From positions 103,625 to 167,624 of the forward strand of contig MHDU01000046.1 of assembly GCA_001803635.1 (NCBI GenBank): DNA of 64,000 nt, in the 5' to 3' direction. The position numbers and the translations under genes were made by a program. Of this stretch, positions 36,763 through 47,517 are shown piece after piece (position 1 is the stretch's first letter; every line of letters starts with the position of its first letter). The DNA comes from Nitrospirae bacterium GWB2_47_37. GTDB lineage: Bacteria; Nitrospirota; Thermodesulfovibrionia; Thermodesulfovibrionales; Dissulfurispiraceae. Below the pieces are notes generated by a model. It ran no database searches and was not told where the DNA came from. It saw nothing but the letters and a program-made list of their open reading frames with translations.

Positions 36763-37306
36763 TGTCGTGATGGCTTTGCTGCTTTTGTGCTTTCTTGCAC
36801 TGCCAATGGCAATAGTAACAATTATAATTAAAATGACATCAAAAGGACATGTACTGCACTGGTCCGACAGGGTCGGTTTTAACAATACAAGTTTTAAAAT
36901 GCCTAAATTCCGCACTATGAAAATAGATACTCCGGCGGTTGCGACGCATCTTTTAGAAAACCCGGATCAGTTTTTGACTAAGGTAGGAAAGTTTTTAAGA
37001 AAAACAAGTCTTGATGAATTGCCGCAGCTTTATAGTATACTTAGAGGAGACATGAGTTTTGTCGGGCCGAGACCTGCCCTGTTTAATCAGCATGATTTAA
37101 TTTACCTTAGAACGATGAGAGGAGTTCATAAGCTTACTCCGGGACTTACCGGCTGGGCGCAGATAAATGGTCGAGATGATATCCCGATTCCTGTCAAGGT
37201 TGATTTTGATGAATACTATATGAAGCACAGGTCATTTTTGTTTGATGTTAAAATAATGTGGCTTACTATTTTTAAGGTTGCCGGTAGTGCCGGCATAAAA
37301 CATTAA
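36746..37306 (+). CDS. Small phosphoglycosyl transferase (PglC-like initiating enzyme)
   Basis: 186 residues, the minimal catalytic unit of the WbaP/PglC family. One N-terminal hydrophobic segment (re-entrant helix) is followed by MPKFRTMK, TSLDELPQLYSILRGDMSFVGPRP (catalytic Asp-Glu pair) and LTPGLTGWAQINGRD. It transfers a sugar-1-phosphate from a UDP-sugar to undecaprenyl phosphate to start the repeat unit. Its neighbours suggest UDP-QuiNAc or a related 6-deoxy-HexNAc as donor. A second, unrelated initiating enzyme lies at 59034. Confidence 0.92.
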   Translation: MKRIFDVVMALLLLCFLALPMAIVTIIIKMTSKGHVLHWSDRVGFNNTSFKMPKFRTMKIDTPAVATHLLENPDQFLTKVGKFLRKTSLDELPQLYSILRGDMSFVGPRPALFNQHDLIYLRTMRGVHKLTPGLTGWAQINGRDDIPIPVKVDFDEYYMKHRSFLFDVKIMWLTIFKVAGSAGIKH

Positions 37307-37307
37307 A

Positions 37308-39236
37308 ATGCTGAAACAGTATATTCCAAATATTCCAAATATTTTGCACCCCTCATTATTTAAACGTTCTCTTTTTTTTATTCTTTTGGATATTTTAATT
37401 ATCATATTTTCCCTATATCTTTCTTTTCTTCTTCGTTTTGAATTCGCATTGACCGATGAATACAGACGGTTGATTGCAATAGGCTTGCCTTTTTTTATTA
37501 TAGTTAAGCTGGCATTTTTCAGCTCATTCAGGCTTTACAGGATCACATGGAGGCATGTCGGTATTAATGAATTGTTTAATATTGTAAACGCGCTTATTGT
37601 TGCGGAATTAGTTTTGATTGTTTTGTTTTTAGTCCCGTCACCTTTGAATTTTTTTACTCTCGCGGGGCGCTTTTCTGACCCCATCTTGACAGTATTTCCA
37701 AGGAGCATTTTTCTGCTCGATTGGGTTATATCAATGCTGTTAATTTCCGGGCTCAGAATATCTAAAAGGCTTTATCTTGAAATTGTTCGCAATAAAAGAA
37801 ATCTTAAACAAGGGGCAAGGACAATAATTATCGGAGCAGGCGATACCGGAGAAATGATACTGAGGGACATAGCCAAACAGGAATTTTCACGATTTTATCC
37901 GATAGGATTTCTCGATGACGACGGAAGAAAGTTAGGAACATATATTCATGGAGTAAAAGTTCTGGCAAGGACGGATAGATTGATAGCTGTTATAAAAAAA
38001 CATGCAACTGAAGCGCTGATTATAGCCATACCGTCTTTAAATCATAAAGTTTTAAGAAGGATATATGATGACGCAAGGGGTTGCGGAATAGAGACAGTTA
38101 AAATTGTTCCGAGAATATATGATTTTCATAGACCTGAAGTAAATCTGAAAAGCCTTGAAGAGATAAGCATTGAGGATATTATAGGCCGTCAGACAGTAAA
38201 GGTAGATTATGGTGAAATTGAGAGGTTTTTAAAAGGTGGGGTTATTCTTATAACCGGAGCAGGCGGTTCGATAGGGTCGGAAATAGTGATGCAGGTATGC
38301 TCTTTTTATCCCGAGTCGGTGGTTCTTTTTGATATTGATGAGACCGCTTTGCATAATATGTCTTTGAGATTGAAACAACTCTACCCTGAACTGACCGACA
38401 GAGTTTCCCTTATTGTCGGAGATGTCAAGGATTCAGGCAGGGTTGAAGAGGTGTTTAAAAAGGTTTCCCCTCAAGTAGTATTTCATGCCGCCGCGTATAA
38501 GCATGTGCCTATGATGGAATATAATCCATTCGAAGCTGTGAAGGTCAATATATTCGGGACATATAATCTTGCAGAGATTTCAGCAAGGAATGGCGTGAAG
38601 AGATTTATTATGATTTCAACGGATAAGGCCGTAAGACCCACAAGCATTATGGGAGCAACAAAGCGTGTAGCCGAAGATATATGTAAGGCATTCAATAGCG
38701 GGGGACATGGGGAAATAGAATTTATTTCCGTAAGATTTGGAAATGTACTCGGCAGCAGGGGCAGTGTTTTACCCCTTTTCATGGAACAACTGAGGTATGG
38801 GGGACCATTGACGGTAACACATAAGGATATGACAAGGTATTTTATGACTATTCCGGAAGCGGTGTCCTTAGTGCTTCAGGCCTCTGTTATAGGCAAAGGA
38901 GGTGAGATTTTAGTGCTTGATATGGGAGAACCCGTAAAGATCGTCGAACTGGCAGAGGAATTGATAAAGATCCATGGGTTAATGCCATATCGGGATATAG
39001 ATATAACGTTTGTGGGATTAAGGCCCGGTGAAAAACTTTTTGAAGAGTTACTGACTGCCGATGAAGAAACAATGGTGAGTAAGCATGAAAGAATATTTAT
39101 TACTAAAAACAAAGAGTATTATAACCAACCAGAGATAGAAGATATTATTAAAAAATTGCGTGTAATATCAAAAAAACCTCTCGCTGAAAGAGAAGATGCA
39201 ATAAGAAATTTCTTCGCCGAATATATCCGACAATAA
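37308..39236 (+). CDS. Membrane-bound UDP-HexNAc 4,6-dehydratase (WbpM/CapD/PglF type)
   Basis: 642 residues, the normal length for the long form. It has four N-terminal membrane helices (about 15-155) and a CoA-binding-like Rossmann domain with IIGAGDTGEMI. The catalytic SDR domain has ITGAGGSIGSEI, HAAAYKHVPMME and STDKAVRPTSIMGATK, with Met in the Tyr position as in WbpM. It makes UDP-4-keto-6-deoxy-GlcNAc, supplying the WbpV-like reductase and the initiating transferase just upstream. The gene begins two bases after the transferase. Confidence 0.93.
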   Translation: MLKQYIPNIPNILHPSLFKRSLFFILLDILIIIFSLYLSFLLRFEFALTDEYRRLIAIGLPFFIIVKLAFFSSFRLYRITWRHVGINELFNIVNALIVAELVLIVLFLVPSPLNFFTLAGRFSDPILTVFPRSIFLLDWVISMLLISGLRISKRLYLEIVRNKRNLKQGARTIIIGAGDTGEMILRDIAKQEFSRFYPIGFLDDDGRKLGTYIHGVKVLARTDRLIAVIKKHATEALIIAIPSLNHKVLRRIYDDARGCGIETVKIVPRIYDFHRPEVNLKSLEEISIEDIIGRQTVKVDYGEIERFLKGGVILITGAGGSIGSEIVMQVCSFYPESVVLFDIDETALHNMSLRLKQLYPELTDRVSLIVGDVKDSGRVEEVFKKVSPQVVFHAAAYKHVPMMEYNPFEAVKVNIFGTYNLAEISARNGVKRFIMISTDKAVRPTSIMGATKRVAEDICKAFNSGGHGEIEFISVRFGNVLGSRGSVLPLFMEQLRYGGPLTVTHKDMTRYFMTIPEAVSLVLQASVIGKGGEILVLDMGEPVKIVELAEELIKIHGLMPYRDIDITFVGLRPGEKLFEELLTADEETMVSKHERIFITKNKEYYNQPEIEDIIKKLRVISKKPLAEREDAIRNFFAEYIRQ

Positions 39237-41030
39237 ATGTGCGCCATAGCTGGAATAATTTCATTTAATAATTGCGGAATACGCAACGATTCGCTATTTA
39301 AAATGAGAGAATCGTTAAAACACCGAGGACCGGACGATACCGGAGTTTTCATCAGTGAAGACAAAAAAGTAGCGTTTATCCATAATAGGCTCTCAATAAT
39401 AGATCTGTCCTTTTCGGGGCATCAGCCTATGAGCAATGGAAATGGAACAATATGGATTGTTTTCAATGGTGAGATATATAATTTTCTTGAATTAAAAAAA
39501 GAACTTCAAGCGCTTGGGCATAGCTTTCAATCTTCCTCCGATACGGAAGTAATAATTAAGGTATATCAGCAATGGGGCGAGGAAGCCTTTGATAAACTCA
39601 ACGGTATGTTTGCCCTTGCTCTTTATGACGGAAATAAAGAATTTATTTATTTGATTAGGGACCATATAGGCATAAAGCCTTTATATTATTGCTTTTCAGA
39701 AAATCAGGTTATATTTGCTTCGGAGATTAAGGCATTCAAAGCGTTAAATTCGAACTGGGAAATGAACCCAGACTGGAAAATACAATTTCTTGCTTTTGGA
39801 TTTATACCCGAACCGCATACTTATCTTAAGGATGTATACGCACTCCCTAAAGCAAGCGTTCTAAGGCTTGAACTTAACTATAGAAGACATGCGTTTAATA
39901 GATACTCAAATCTGATATTTAAGGATGATATAAAGGATTTAAATAAAGCTAAAGCCTTATTAAGAGGATCTTTCCGTAAAGCGGTAAAGAGGCATCTTGT
40001 TTCAGATGCGCCTATCGGCGTTTTTTTGAGCGGCGGCATAGATTCAAGTCTGATTGCAGGGATAGCCTCAGGGTTCAGAGATAAGCTTAATACTCTTTCA
40101 ATAATATTCGATGAGAAAGAATTCACAGAGGAATATTATCAACAGGTTATAGCAAAAAAGATAAATTCGAATCATAGCTTTCATAAAATAACAGGACCGG
40201 ATTTTTTAAACTGCGTGGACGATATTTTTAAGGCAATGGACCAGCCGACAATAGATGGGATTAACACATATTTTATCTCAAAATGCGCAAAAGAAGCCGG
40301 GCTGAAAACTGTTTTGTCCGGAATAGGCGGGGATGAGTTATTTGGTGGATACCCTTCGTTTAACAGGATTGATAAAATTTGGCACTTAAAACATTTCGGG
40401 GTAAAGTTTAAACGGATTTTCAGTGCAGGTGAATATTTGTATGGTGATAAATATAAGAAGGCTGCTTTCTTGTCTCTTGCATATCCATTATCTTTTTATC
40501 TTTTTTTTAGAGGTTTGTTTACGCCGGATACAATATCAAAAATTTTAGGTTGTACCGTATCCGATATTCATTGCGCATTGGCGAAAGTTAAATTAAGCGA
40601 TCCATTGCCGTTTGGGAGGAAAAATTTCGTCAGTCACATGGAAACCGATTTTTATATGAGCAATCAGTTATTGCGAGATACCGACTTTATGAGCATGTGG
40701 CACTCGATAGAGGCAAGAGTACCATTTTTAGATAAAGAGCTGATGAGTCTTGTATTATCAATTGCCGAGAAGATAAAGTTCAACGATCAACAATATAAAT
40801 TTCTACTCGTCGAATCTTTCAAGGACATTTTGCCGAACGAAATAATTTACAGGGAAAAGGCCGGGTTTACTTTCCCATTTCAAAGATGGATGAATGGTAA
40901 TATATCGTTTTTTTCGGAGATGATAATAAATAGAAATAAAACAGTAAATAAATTGATTGAAAAATTTAAAAATGATGAGGTCGGATGGGGAAAATACTGG
41001 GCATTAGTTGTCTTGAATAAAATGGGATGA
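39237..41030 (+). CDS. asnB: Glutamine-dependent asparagine synthase-type amidotransferase
   Basis: 597 residues. Cys2 (MCAIAG) is the glutaminase nucleophile after methionine removal. RLSIIDLSFSGHQPM and FNGEIYNF are the class II amidotransferase motifs, and FLSGGIDSS at 263-271 is the ATP pyrophosphatase loop. Inside glycan clusters such proteins may amidate uronic acid residues or attached amino acids rather than make free asparagine. The start follows directly after the WbpM-like stop, and the end overlaps the GT9 gene by ATGA. Confidence 0.92.
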   Translation: MCAIAGIISFNNCGIRNDSLFKMRESLKHRGPDDTGVFISEDKKVAFIHNRLSIIDLSFSGHQPMSNGNGTIWIVFNGEIYNFLELKKELQALGHSFQSSSDTEVIIKVYQQWGEEAFDKLNGMFALALYDGNKEFIYLIRDHIGIKPLYYCFSENQVIFASEIKAFKALNSNWEMNPDWKIQFLAFGFIPEPHTYLKDVYALPKASVLRLELNYRRHAFNRYSNLIFKDDIKDLNKAKALLRGSFRKAVKRHLVSDAPIGVFLSGGIDSSLIAGIASGFRDKLNTLSIIFDEKEFTEEYYQQVIAKKINSNHSFHKITGPDFLNCVDDIFKAMDQPTIDGINTYFISKCAKEAGLKTVLSGIGGDELFGGYPSFNRIDKIWHLKHFGVKFKRIFSAGEYLYGDKYKKAAFLSLAYPLSFYLFFRGLFTPDTISKILGCTVSDIHCALAKVKLSDPLPFGRKNFVSHMETDFYMSNQLLRDTDFMSMWHSIEARVPFLDKELMSLVLSIAEKIKFNDQQYKFLLVESFKDILPNEIIYREKAGFTFPFQRWMNGNISFFSEMIINRNKTVNKLIEKFKNDEVGWGKYWALVVLNKMG

Positions 41031-42100
41031 ATAAGCAATCTGTTTATATATTTAACATAGGATATTTAGGCGATACGTTGGTAAGTCTGCCGGCAATTTA
41101 TAAGATAAGAGAATTTAACCCTGGTCGAGATTTTTTTTTAATAACTAATACCCCGCGTACGGATGGTTATGTTACATCGTGGAATGTTTTGAAGCATGTC
41201 GGCTATTTCAAAGGTGTGTTTTTTTATGAACCTGCCAGTATTAACAGTTTAATAGGATTGACATTAAAATTGAGAAGTGATTTTACCGATAGATCTCTTT
41301 ATTATCTAATACCAACATCGAGGTCTCGATGGCAGGCATATCGGGATTATTTCTTTTTCAAAGTATTATGCAATTTTGAGAAAATCTACGGCATTAATGA
41401 ATCCATCAGCAAGAATATTATAAGGAATAACTCGAATGATTTGGTAAAAACAGAAAAAGAATCGAAACGGCTTTTGAAAAATGTTTATTCCATCCACAAT
41501 AAAGATTTCAAAGAAAGTGAAAATCCGAAAGCTCCTTTGCTGTCAATCCCTTCAGCATCTAAAGAGAGAGCAAAGCGACTGTTAAAAGGTTTACAAGAGG
41601 ATGTAATTTGGATAGCAGTAGGTCATAGTTCCATGCGTCCTGCAACAAGGTGGGATATAAATAAATTCAAAGAGTTGTTCAAGTTATTGGTAAATTATAG
41701 CAAAAAAATACATTTTATACTTTTAGGCGGTAAAGAGGATTTTGAAAGTGGGGAATATCTAAGGAGTAATTTTGCAGGACATATCATAAACCTTTGCGGC
41801 AAGACAAATATAATAGAATCAGCAGCGGCAATCAGTAAATCTGTTTTATATATAGGGAATGATACGGGTATTATGCATTTGGCTGCATCTATGGATATCC
41901 CCTGTGTATGTATTTTTTCCGCCAGAAACAATCCCGGCAAATGGGAACCATATGGAAATAGGCATGTGATTTTAAGAAAAGATATTGACTGTGCAGGATG
42001 TTTTTTGGACGAGTGCATTGAGAAAAAAAATAGATGCATGGAAATGATTAACATTGAAGAAGTATTTAAAGCCGTAATTTCTCAATTGGAGAAATTATAA
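41027..42100 (+). CDS. GT9 (heptosyltransferase-family) glycosyltransferase
   Basis: 357 residues. The N terminus, FNIGYLGDTLVSLPAIYKI, is the GT9 signature. The C-terminal domain has ILLGGKEDFE, NLCGKTNIIE and SVLYIGNDTGIMHLAASM, the donor-binding region. A Cys-rich stretch, CAGCFLDEC, near the end is also common in this family. It probably transfers a heptose or another sugar in the core or the repeat unit. It is coupled to the amidotransferase gene by ATGA. Confidence 0.88.
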   Translation: MNKQSVYIFNIGYLGDTLVSLPAIYKIREFNPGRDFFLITNTPRTDGYVTSWNVLKHVGYFKGVFFYEPASINSLIGLTLKLRSDFTDRSLYYLIPTSRSRWQAYRDYFFFKVLCNFEKIYGINESISKNIIRNNSNDLVKTEKESKRLLKNVYSIHNKDFKESENPKAPLLSIPSASKERAKRLLKGLQEDVIWIAVGHSSMRPATRWDINKFKELFKLLVNYSKKIHFILLGGKEDFESGEYLRSNFAGHIINLCGKTNIIESAAAISKSVLYIGNDTGIMHLAASMDIPCVCIFSARNNPGKWEPYGNRHVILRKDIDCAGCFLDECIEKKNRCMEMINIEEVFKAVISQLEKL

Positions 42101-42832
42101 GTGTCATATAGAGAGAAAATATATAAATATTACTCTTCAAATAGAATAGGCAGGCTTGCTCCCGACACGGTTGCGGGCTTTAAACTGCGGGAGCCATATC
42201 TAAAAAAAATCATTAGAGATCATTTCCCGGAGAATAAAAATGCAAGAATTGTAGAAATAGGCTGTGGACATGGAGCATTTCAGTATTATATTCGGAAGGC
42301 GAAATATATAAACAGTATAGGCATAGACGGCAGTGAAGAGCAAATAAAAGAGGCGCATAGACTTGGGATAAATAATGTGTTTCTCGGTGACTTGTCTGAC
42401 TATATAAAATATTGTGAAACCGAAAGCATTGATTTGCTGATAGCCTTTGATGTGATAGAGCATTTCACAAAGGCAGAACTCTCTAATTTAACCGATGAGT
42501 TTTGTAGGACTCTCAAGCGAGGAGGGAAGATAATTTGTCATACGCCGAATGCGGAAGGAATATTTGGGAATTTCATGAGACACTGGGACTTTACGCATGA
42601 AATTGCATTTACAAGGCAGTCCATCGCGCAATTATTTTTATCGAGCGGCTTTAGTAAAATGGAATCATACGAGGACAAACCAATACCTCATGGTTTAAAG
42701 AGTCTCATTAGATATATGTTTTGGCAGTATTTTGTTAGGCAGAGTTATCGTTTATTGATGCTTATTGAAACAGGCGGCTGTGATAAAAATGCAATATTTT
42801 CACAAAATTTTTTGACGATAGCCATGAAATGA
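42101..42832 (+). CDS. Class I SAM-dependent methyltransferase
   Basis: 243 residues with a GTG start at 42101, immediately after the GT9 stop. It has the SAM motif [15 protein letters not shown] and the following [11 protein letters not shown], then [12 protein letters not shown], a Methyltransf_23-type layout. The C-terminal tail [12 protein letters not shown] resembles methyltransferases in lipopolysaccharide clusters. It probably methylates a sugar hydroxyl, a glycan end or a lipid-linked intermediate. Confidence 0.83.
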   Translation: MSYREKIYKYYSSNRIGRLAPDTVAGFKLREPYLKKIIRDHFPENKNARIVEIGCGHGAFQYYIRKAKYINSIGIDGSEEQIKEAHRLGINNVFLGDLSDYIKYCETESIDLLIAFDVIEHFTKAELSNLTDEFCRTLKRGGKIICHTPNAEGIFGNFMRHWDFTHEIAFTRQSIAQLFLSSGFSKMESYEDKPIPHGLKSLIRYMFWQYFVRQSYRLLMLIETGGCDKNAIFSQNFLTIAMK

Positions 42833-42842
42833 GAGGAGTAGC

Positions 42843-43778
42843 ATGAAAAAAAAGGTTCTTGTTACGGGCGGCGCCGGGTTCTTGGGCTCTCACTTATGCG
42901 AGAGACTTTTAGGTGAGGGATATGAGGTTCTTTGTGCGGATAATTTCTATACGGGGCAGAAGAAAAACATTGCATCTTTATTAAATAACTCCTCTTTTGA
43001 GGTTGTGAGGCATGATATATGTTTTCCTCTTTATGTAGAAGTAGATGAGGTTTATAATCTTGCCTGTCCTGCCTCGCCTATACATTATCAATTTGATCCT
43101 GTGCAGACTACAAAAACATCTGTGCAGGGAGTAATTAACATGCTCGGGTTGGCAAAGCGGGTAAAAGCAAAAATCCTTCAGGCGTCAACATCTGAGGTTT
43201 ATGGCGATCCCATAGTACATCCTCAACCTGAGGAATATTGGGGTAATGTTAATCCTATTGGACTAAGGTCTTGTTACGATGAGGGAAAGCGTTGTGCAGA
43301 GACCCTTTTCTTTGACTATTATCGTCAGCATGGATTGAAGGTAAAAATTGCAAGAATTTTTAATACATACGGACCAAGGATGCATCCAAATGATGGTCGT
43401 GTTGTGAGTAATTTTATTGTGCAAGCTCTTAAAGGCGAAGATATAACGGTCTATGGTAATGGAAGCCAGACGAGAAGTTTTTGCTATGTGGATGATATGG
43501 TAGCCGGTCTTATAAAACTTATGAATAGCCCGGATAACTTTACAGGCCCTGTAAATTTGGGGAATCCTGCCGAATTCACAATTCTCGAACTTGCTCAAAA
43601 AGTGGTCGATCTTGCAGGCTCAAAATCAAATATAATATTTAAATCCTTGCCTGATGATGATCCGAAACAAAGACAGCCTGATATAACGGTCGCAAAAAAA
43701 GAATTAGGATGGGAACATACAATAAAATTAGAGGAAGGACTTATTAAAACCATCGAGTATTTTAAAATGATAATATGA
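42843..43778 (+). CDS. uxs: UDP-glucuronate decarboxylase (UDP-xylose synthase)
   Basis: 311 residues, the length of bacterial UXS. Motifs are [53 protein letters not shown] and catalytic [28 protein letters not shown] and the [12 protein letters not shown] region also match. It makes UDP-xylose from UDP-glucuronate. The precursor enzyme UDP-glucose 6-dehydrogenase is not in the window, so it must be encoded elsewhere. The gene overlaps the next GT4 by ATGA. Confidence 0.94.
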   Translation: MKKKVLVTGGAGFLGSHLCERLLGEGYEVLCADNFYTGQKKNIASLLNNSSFEVVRHDICFPLYVEVDEVYNLACPASPIHYQFDPVQTTKTSVQGVINMLGLAKRVKAKILQASTSEVYGDPIVHPQPEEYWGNVNPIGLRSCYDEGKRCAETLFFDYYRQHGLKVKIARIFNTYGPRMHPNDGRVVSNFIVQALKGEDITVYGNGSQTRSFCYVDDMVAGLIKLMNSPDNFTGPVNLGNPAEFTILELAQKVVDLAGSKSNIIFKSLPDDDPKQRQPDITVAKKELGWEHTIKLEEGLIKTIEYFKMII

Positions 43779-44977
43779 TGGGGAAAATTGACGGTAAATA
43801 TAAATTAGCTGTTTTAACAAGCCATCCCATTCAGTATCAAACCCCATTGTTTAGAATCCTGTCTGAACATCCTGAAATCGACCTTACAGTTTATTTCTGT
43901 GACAGATTCGGAACCGGCAGAGAAAAGTATGATGCCGGGTTTAGAATGAAAATAAAATGGGATATCCCTTTATTGGAGGGGTATAATTACAGATTTTTAA
44001 GAAATTTTTCTCTGAAACCATTATCGGGTTTTTGGGGAGTAATTAATCCATCCATTATTAAAGAACTCTGGAATAACAGTTACGATGCGATATGGATTCA
44101 TGGATATGCCGACCTGTCTAATTGGTTTGCTTTTTTAGGGGCATGGATAAGTAGAACTCCCATAATCCTTCGCGGCGAGTCCCATTTGCTGAATTATAGA
44201 CCGGCATGGAAAAGAATTATTAAAAAAATAGTATTGGATATGCTTTTTAAAAGGATAGACTGTTTTTTATCTATAGGAAAACTTAATACGGAATATTATA
44301 AACATTATAATGTCGGGGAAGAAAAAATTTTTTTAACCCCATATAGCGTTGATAATAAATTTTTTATGCGGAAATATAAAGAATTAATTGAGCGCAAAAA
44401 TGACGTTAAGGGGAAATTAGGGATATCTTCAGATACATCCGTAATTCTCTATGCTTCTAAGATGATGCCGAGAAAAAGGCCTATGGACTTATTGAAGGCC
44501 TATGAAAAGATACATAATAAAGTAAATATGGCGCTGGTTTTTGTAGGTGACGGCATAGAAAGATCAACCCTCGAAGTTTATACTAAATCCCAAAATCTAA
44601 AAAATGTCTATTTTGTCGGGTTTAAAAATCAAACCGAGCTTCCGGAATTTTTTGTTATTGCGGATGTTTTTGTTCTGCCCTCTATTGATGAGCCATGGGG
44701 ATTAATCATCAACGAAGCAATGAATTTTGGTTTACCTGTAATAACTACCGACCAAGTAGGAGCCCGATATGATTTGGTAAGAGACGGAGAGAACGGATTT
44801 GTGTACCCGGCAGGCGATATAGGAAGGTTAGCGGAGTGTTTGTTAAAGGGACTGCAAGATCCCTATGTGAAAGAAAAAATGGTGGAAAATTCCTTGAAGA
44901 TAATCAGTAATTGGAGTTATAAAGAAGATATAGATGGGATTTTACAGGCAGTTGAATATATTAAAAAAAGTTGCTGA
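43775..44977 (+). CDS. GT4 glycosyltransferase
   Basis: 400 residues. It has the N-terminal acceptor domain with [16 protein letters not shown] and the donor domain with [32 protein letters not shown] and [20 protein letters not shown]. It probably transfers xylose or another sugar during repeat assembly, because it is translationally coupled to the UDP-xylose synthase gene. This link is inferred from position only. Confidence 0.88.
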   Translation: MMGKIDGKYKLAVLTSHPIQYQTPLFRILSEHPEIDLTVYFCDRFGTGREKYDAGFRMKIKWDIPLLEGYNYRFLRNFSLKPLSGFWGVINPSIIKELWNNSYDAIWIHGYADLSNWFAFLGAWISRTPIILRGESHLLNYRPAWKRIIKKIVLDMLFKRIDCFLSIGKLNTEYYKHYNVGEEKIFLTPYSVDNKFFMRKYKELIERKNDVKGKLGISSDTSVILYASKMMPRKRPMDLLKAYEKIHNKVNMALVFVGDGIERSTLEVYTKSQNLKNVYFVGFKNQTELPEFFVIADVFVLPSIDEPWGLIINEAMNFGLPVITTDQVGARYDLVRDGENGFVYPAGDIGRLAECLLKGLQDPYVKEKMVENSLKIISNWSYKEDIDGILQAVEYIKKSC

Positions 44978-44999
44978 AAGCTTCAATGAATAAAGAACA

Positions 45000-46064
45000 A
45001 TGACAATATTATTTATCGGAGATCTTAATGAATATGGACGCTGTTATCAGAGATATATGGCATTGAAGGATATGGGACATAAGGTCATAGGCGTGAGTTA
45101 TATGCCTATCGGCTACCACCCCGGCATTACGAATGATCTTGTAGGCTTCGAAATAGGGGCGATTAAAAAGGTTTTTAACAAGCTCGGATATCCTCTTGAT
45201 AGTCTTAAAATTAATGAAAAGGTATTAGGATTAGCAAAATACTTTGCATTTGATATTGTCTGGATTGAAAAGGCTTTAATGTTGAGACATAGAACCTTAA
45301 ATAAATTGAGAGAGGACAAGCCTGAAATTAAAATTATATTTTGCTCGGAAGATGATATGGTCGTGAGATATAATCAATCTAAATATTTTCTAAAATATCT
45401 TTCCATTTGTGATACGGTATTTACTACTAAAAGTTATAATTGTAATCCTGAAGAACTACATTTTCTTGGAGCTAAAAAAGTAGTCCTTGTTGATAATGCA
45501 TATTGTAAATATATGCATGGTCCCACAGAGCTTTCAAATGATGATGAAGAATATTTTAGCGCTGGAGTCGGTTTTATAGGAACATTTGAATTGGACAGAG
45601 CGAAAAAAATGCTTTATCTTGCCGGGAACGGAATAAAAATAAGAGTATGGGGAAACGGATGGCATAAATGGGTTAATAAACACCGCAATCTTAGAATCGA
45701 GAATAAACCTGTTTACGGCAAAGACTATGTAAAGGCAATATCTGCCACTAAAATAAATCTCTGCTTTTTGAGGAAGGCAAATCGAGATTTGCAGACATCC
45801 AGAAGCATAGAGGTTCCTGCCTGTGGAGGTTTTATGCTTGCAGAAAGGACAAATGAACATCAAAAACTTTTCGAGGAGGGCAAAGAAGCAGAGTATTTTG
45901 ATATCGATAATCCTAAGGAATTATTGGAAAAAGTCAAATATTATTTGCAAGATGAACATAAAAGAAAACGCATAGCAGAAGCAGGAAGGCAGCGGTGTAT
46001 AAGTAGCGGTTATAGCCATCATGATAGGCTTAATTTTATGTTAGCTAAAATAGAGGACGAGTAA
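45000..46064 (+). CDS. CgeB-like glycosyltransferase
   Basis: 354 residues. The sequence matches the CgeB/DUF3880-type GT-B proteins: N-terminal ILFIGDLNEYGRCYQRYMAL, middle GFIGTFELDRAKKM, and C-terminal INLCFLRKANRDLQTSRSIE with PACGGFMLAE. These proteins glycosylate spore coats or other surface polymers. It is AT-rich like its neighbours. It sits directly before the Wzx gene and most likely adds one sugar to the repeat unit. Confidence 0.82.
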   Translation: MTILFIGDLNEYGRCYQRYMALKDMGHKVIGVSYMPIGYHPGITNDLVGFEIGAIKKVFNKLGYPLDSLKINEKVLGLAKYFAFDIVWIEKALMLRHRTLNKLREDKPEIKIIFCSEDDMVVRYNQSKYFLKYLSICDTVFTTKSYNCNPEELHFLGAKKVVLVDNAYCKYMHGPTELSNDDEEYFSAGVGFIGTFELDRAKKMLYLAGNGIKIRVWGNGWHKWVNKHRNLRIENKPVYGKDYVKAISATKINLCFLRKANRDLQTSRSIEVPACGGFMLAERTNEHQKLFEEGKEAEYFDIDNPKELLEKVKYYLQDEHKRKRIAEAGRQRCISSGYSHHDRLNFMLAKIEDE

Positions 46065-46073
46065 GATTAATTA

Positions 46074-47513
46074 ATGTCTATAGTTAAAAAAGCAATTTCG
46101 GGCGCTTTGTGGATGTCAGGGGTAAATTATATTGGATTTATCATAAATTTTATGATCCAGTTGATTCTGGTAAGATTGCTTGTTCCGGAAGATTTTGGAG
46201 TGTTTGCCCTCGGGCTTTCTATCGCCGACATATTGTTTATATTTTTCGGTTTCAGTTTTTCCATGGCAGTTATCCGTATACATGAGGCAGAAGATTTATT
46301 CGACACTGCATTCTATCTTTCACTGTTTTCCGGCATAGTCATCATCATAACAGGGGGTATTATTAGTCTGTTTGTTTCTTCACATTATGCCTTGCCGGCA
46401 ATTTTGATTTTTCTTGCTGCTTGTGCGATTCAACCTCTCCAGTTGTGCTCATCAATCTATTCCGCCTCAATGGAGAAAGAGTTGCAGTTCAAGAAAAATG
46501 CAATAGTTAGGGGAATTTCTACTAATTTTTCAGGATTTATGGCTGTTTTATTAGCCTATCTCGGTTTGGGCTTCTGGAGTCTATTGGGCAGAGAAGTTTT
46601 ATCAGGCATTTTAATGCTTTTAGGCATGAGAATGTTCTCGAGTTATCGCTTTAAAGGAAAATTTAATAAAAAAACTGCCGGAATGCTTTTAGATTTCGGC
46701 TATAAAATGCTTTTCTCAAGAGGATTGGAGATAATCTACCATAGAGTTCCGCATTTTTTAATCGGTACATTTGCAGGCACAAGGGCTTTGGGTTTATTCA
46801 GTCAAAGTTATTATCTTGCTAATTTGCCGAATACTATATTTGGAGCAGTGCACCAGAATGTTGCTTATGCAGCATATTCAAAAATACAAAATGACAGAGA
46901 GAAAGTAAATAACGCATTTCATATAACCAATTATTTTTCAATAAGACTGTTGTTTCCGGTTATGCTTGTTATGTTTATGTTTCCAACAGAGATTTTAAAG
47001 ATTTTTTATGGAAGTAGATGGTTAGAAGCCTCGCCGCTGCTCGGTTATTTTGCAGTATACGCAGCCTTTTTGCCTTTATTCTCCAATGCAAAGACGCTTG
47101 CATATAGTTTAGGTAGATTATCAGATATAAGCAAGATATATTTAATTAGTAGTCTGCTGCTTCTAATAATTATCTTTGTGGCATTGTCCGGCAATAATAT
47201 TCAAATCAGTGCATTGGCTTATTCTATTAGTATTCTTCTTGCTCTGATGGTATCTTTTTATTTTTTAAAAAAAGAAAATATGAAAATATATTTCAAGGAA
47301 CTCTTTTTTATGCCGTTGTTAATGTCGTCTATAATTATAATCTGTTGGCGTTTATTTTCGAATTCATATGTTATTCGCTTTTCAGGAGATAAAATATTAG
47401 GTTTGGTTCTGCTTGTTATGATCTTCGTAGTGTTTGTGACGCTTTTATTTTTTGGTGACTATAGGGTTAGTTTTAAAAAAATGAAATATGTCGGTAAAAA
47501 AATATTAGAGTAA
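46074..47513 (+). CDS. Wzx-type lipid-linked oligosaccharide flippase (MOP superfamily)
   Basis: 479 residues with about a dozen hydrophobic helices. The N terminus (KKAISGALWMSGVNYIGFII, then RLLVPEDFGVFALG) and SQSYYLANLPNTIFGA are the WzxC/PST-type polysaccharide exporter signature. It moves undecaprenyl-pyrophosphate-linked repeat units across the inner membrane. It is followed by a GT4 gene and two polymerase-like genes, the normal Wzx/Wzy layout. Confidence 0.92.
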   Translation: MSIVKKAISGALWMSGVNYIGFIINFMIQLILVRLLVPEDFGVFALGLSIADILFIFFGFSFSMAVIRIHEAEDLFDTAFYLSLFSGIVIIITGGIISLFVSSHYALPAILIFLAACAIQPLQLCSSIYSASMEKELQFKKNAIVRGISTNFSGFMAVLLAYLGLGFWSLLGREVLSGILMLLGMRMFSSYRFKGKFNKKTAGMLLDFGYKMLFSRGLEIIYHRVPHFLIGTFAGTRALGLFSQSYYLANLPNTIFGAVHQNVAYAAYSKIQNDREKVNNAFHITNYFSIRLLFPVMLVMFMFPTEILKIFYGSRWLEASPLLGYFAVYAAFLPLFSNAKTLAYSLGRLSDISKIYLISSLLLLIIIFVALSGNNIQISALAYSISILLALMVSFYFLKKENMKIYFKELFFMPLLMSSIIIICWRLFSNSYVIRFSGDKILGLVLLVMIFVVFVTLLFFGDYRVSFKKMKYVGKKILE

Positions 47514-47517
47514 CAAA

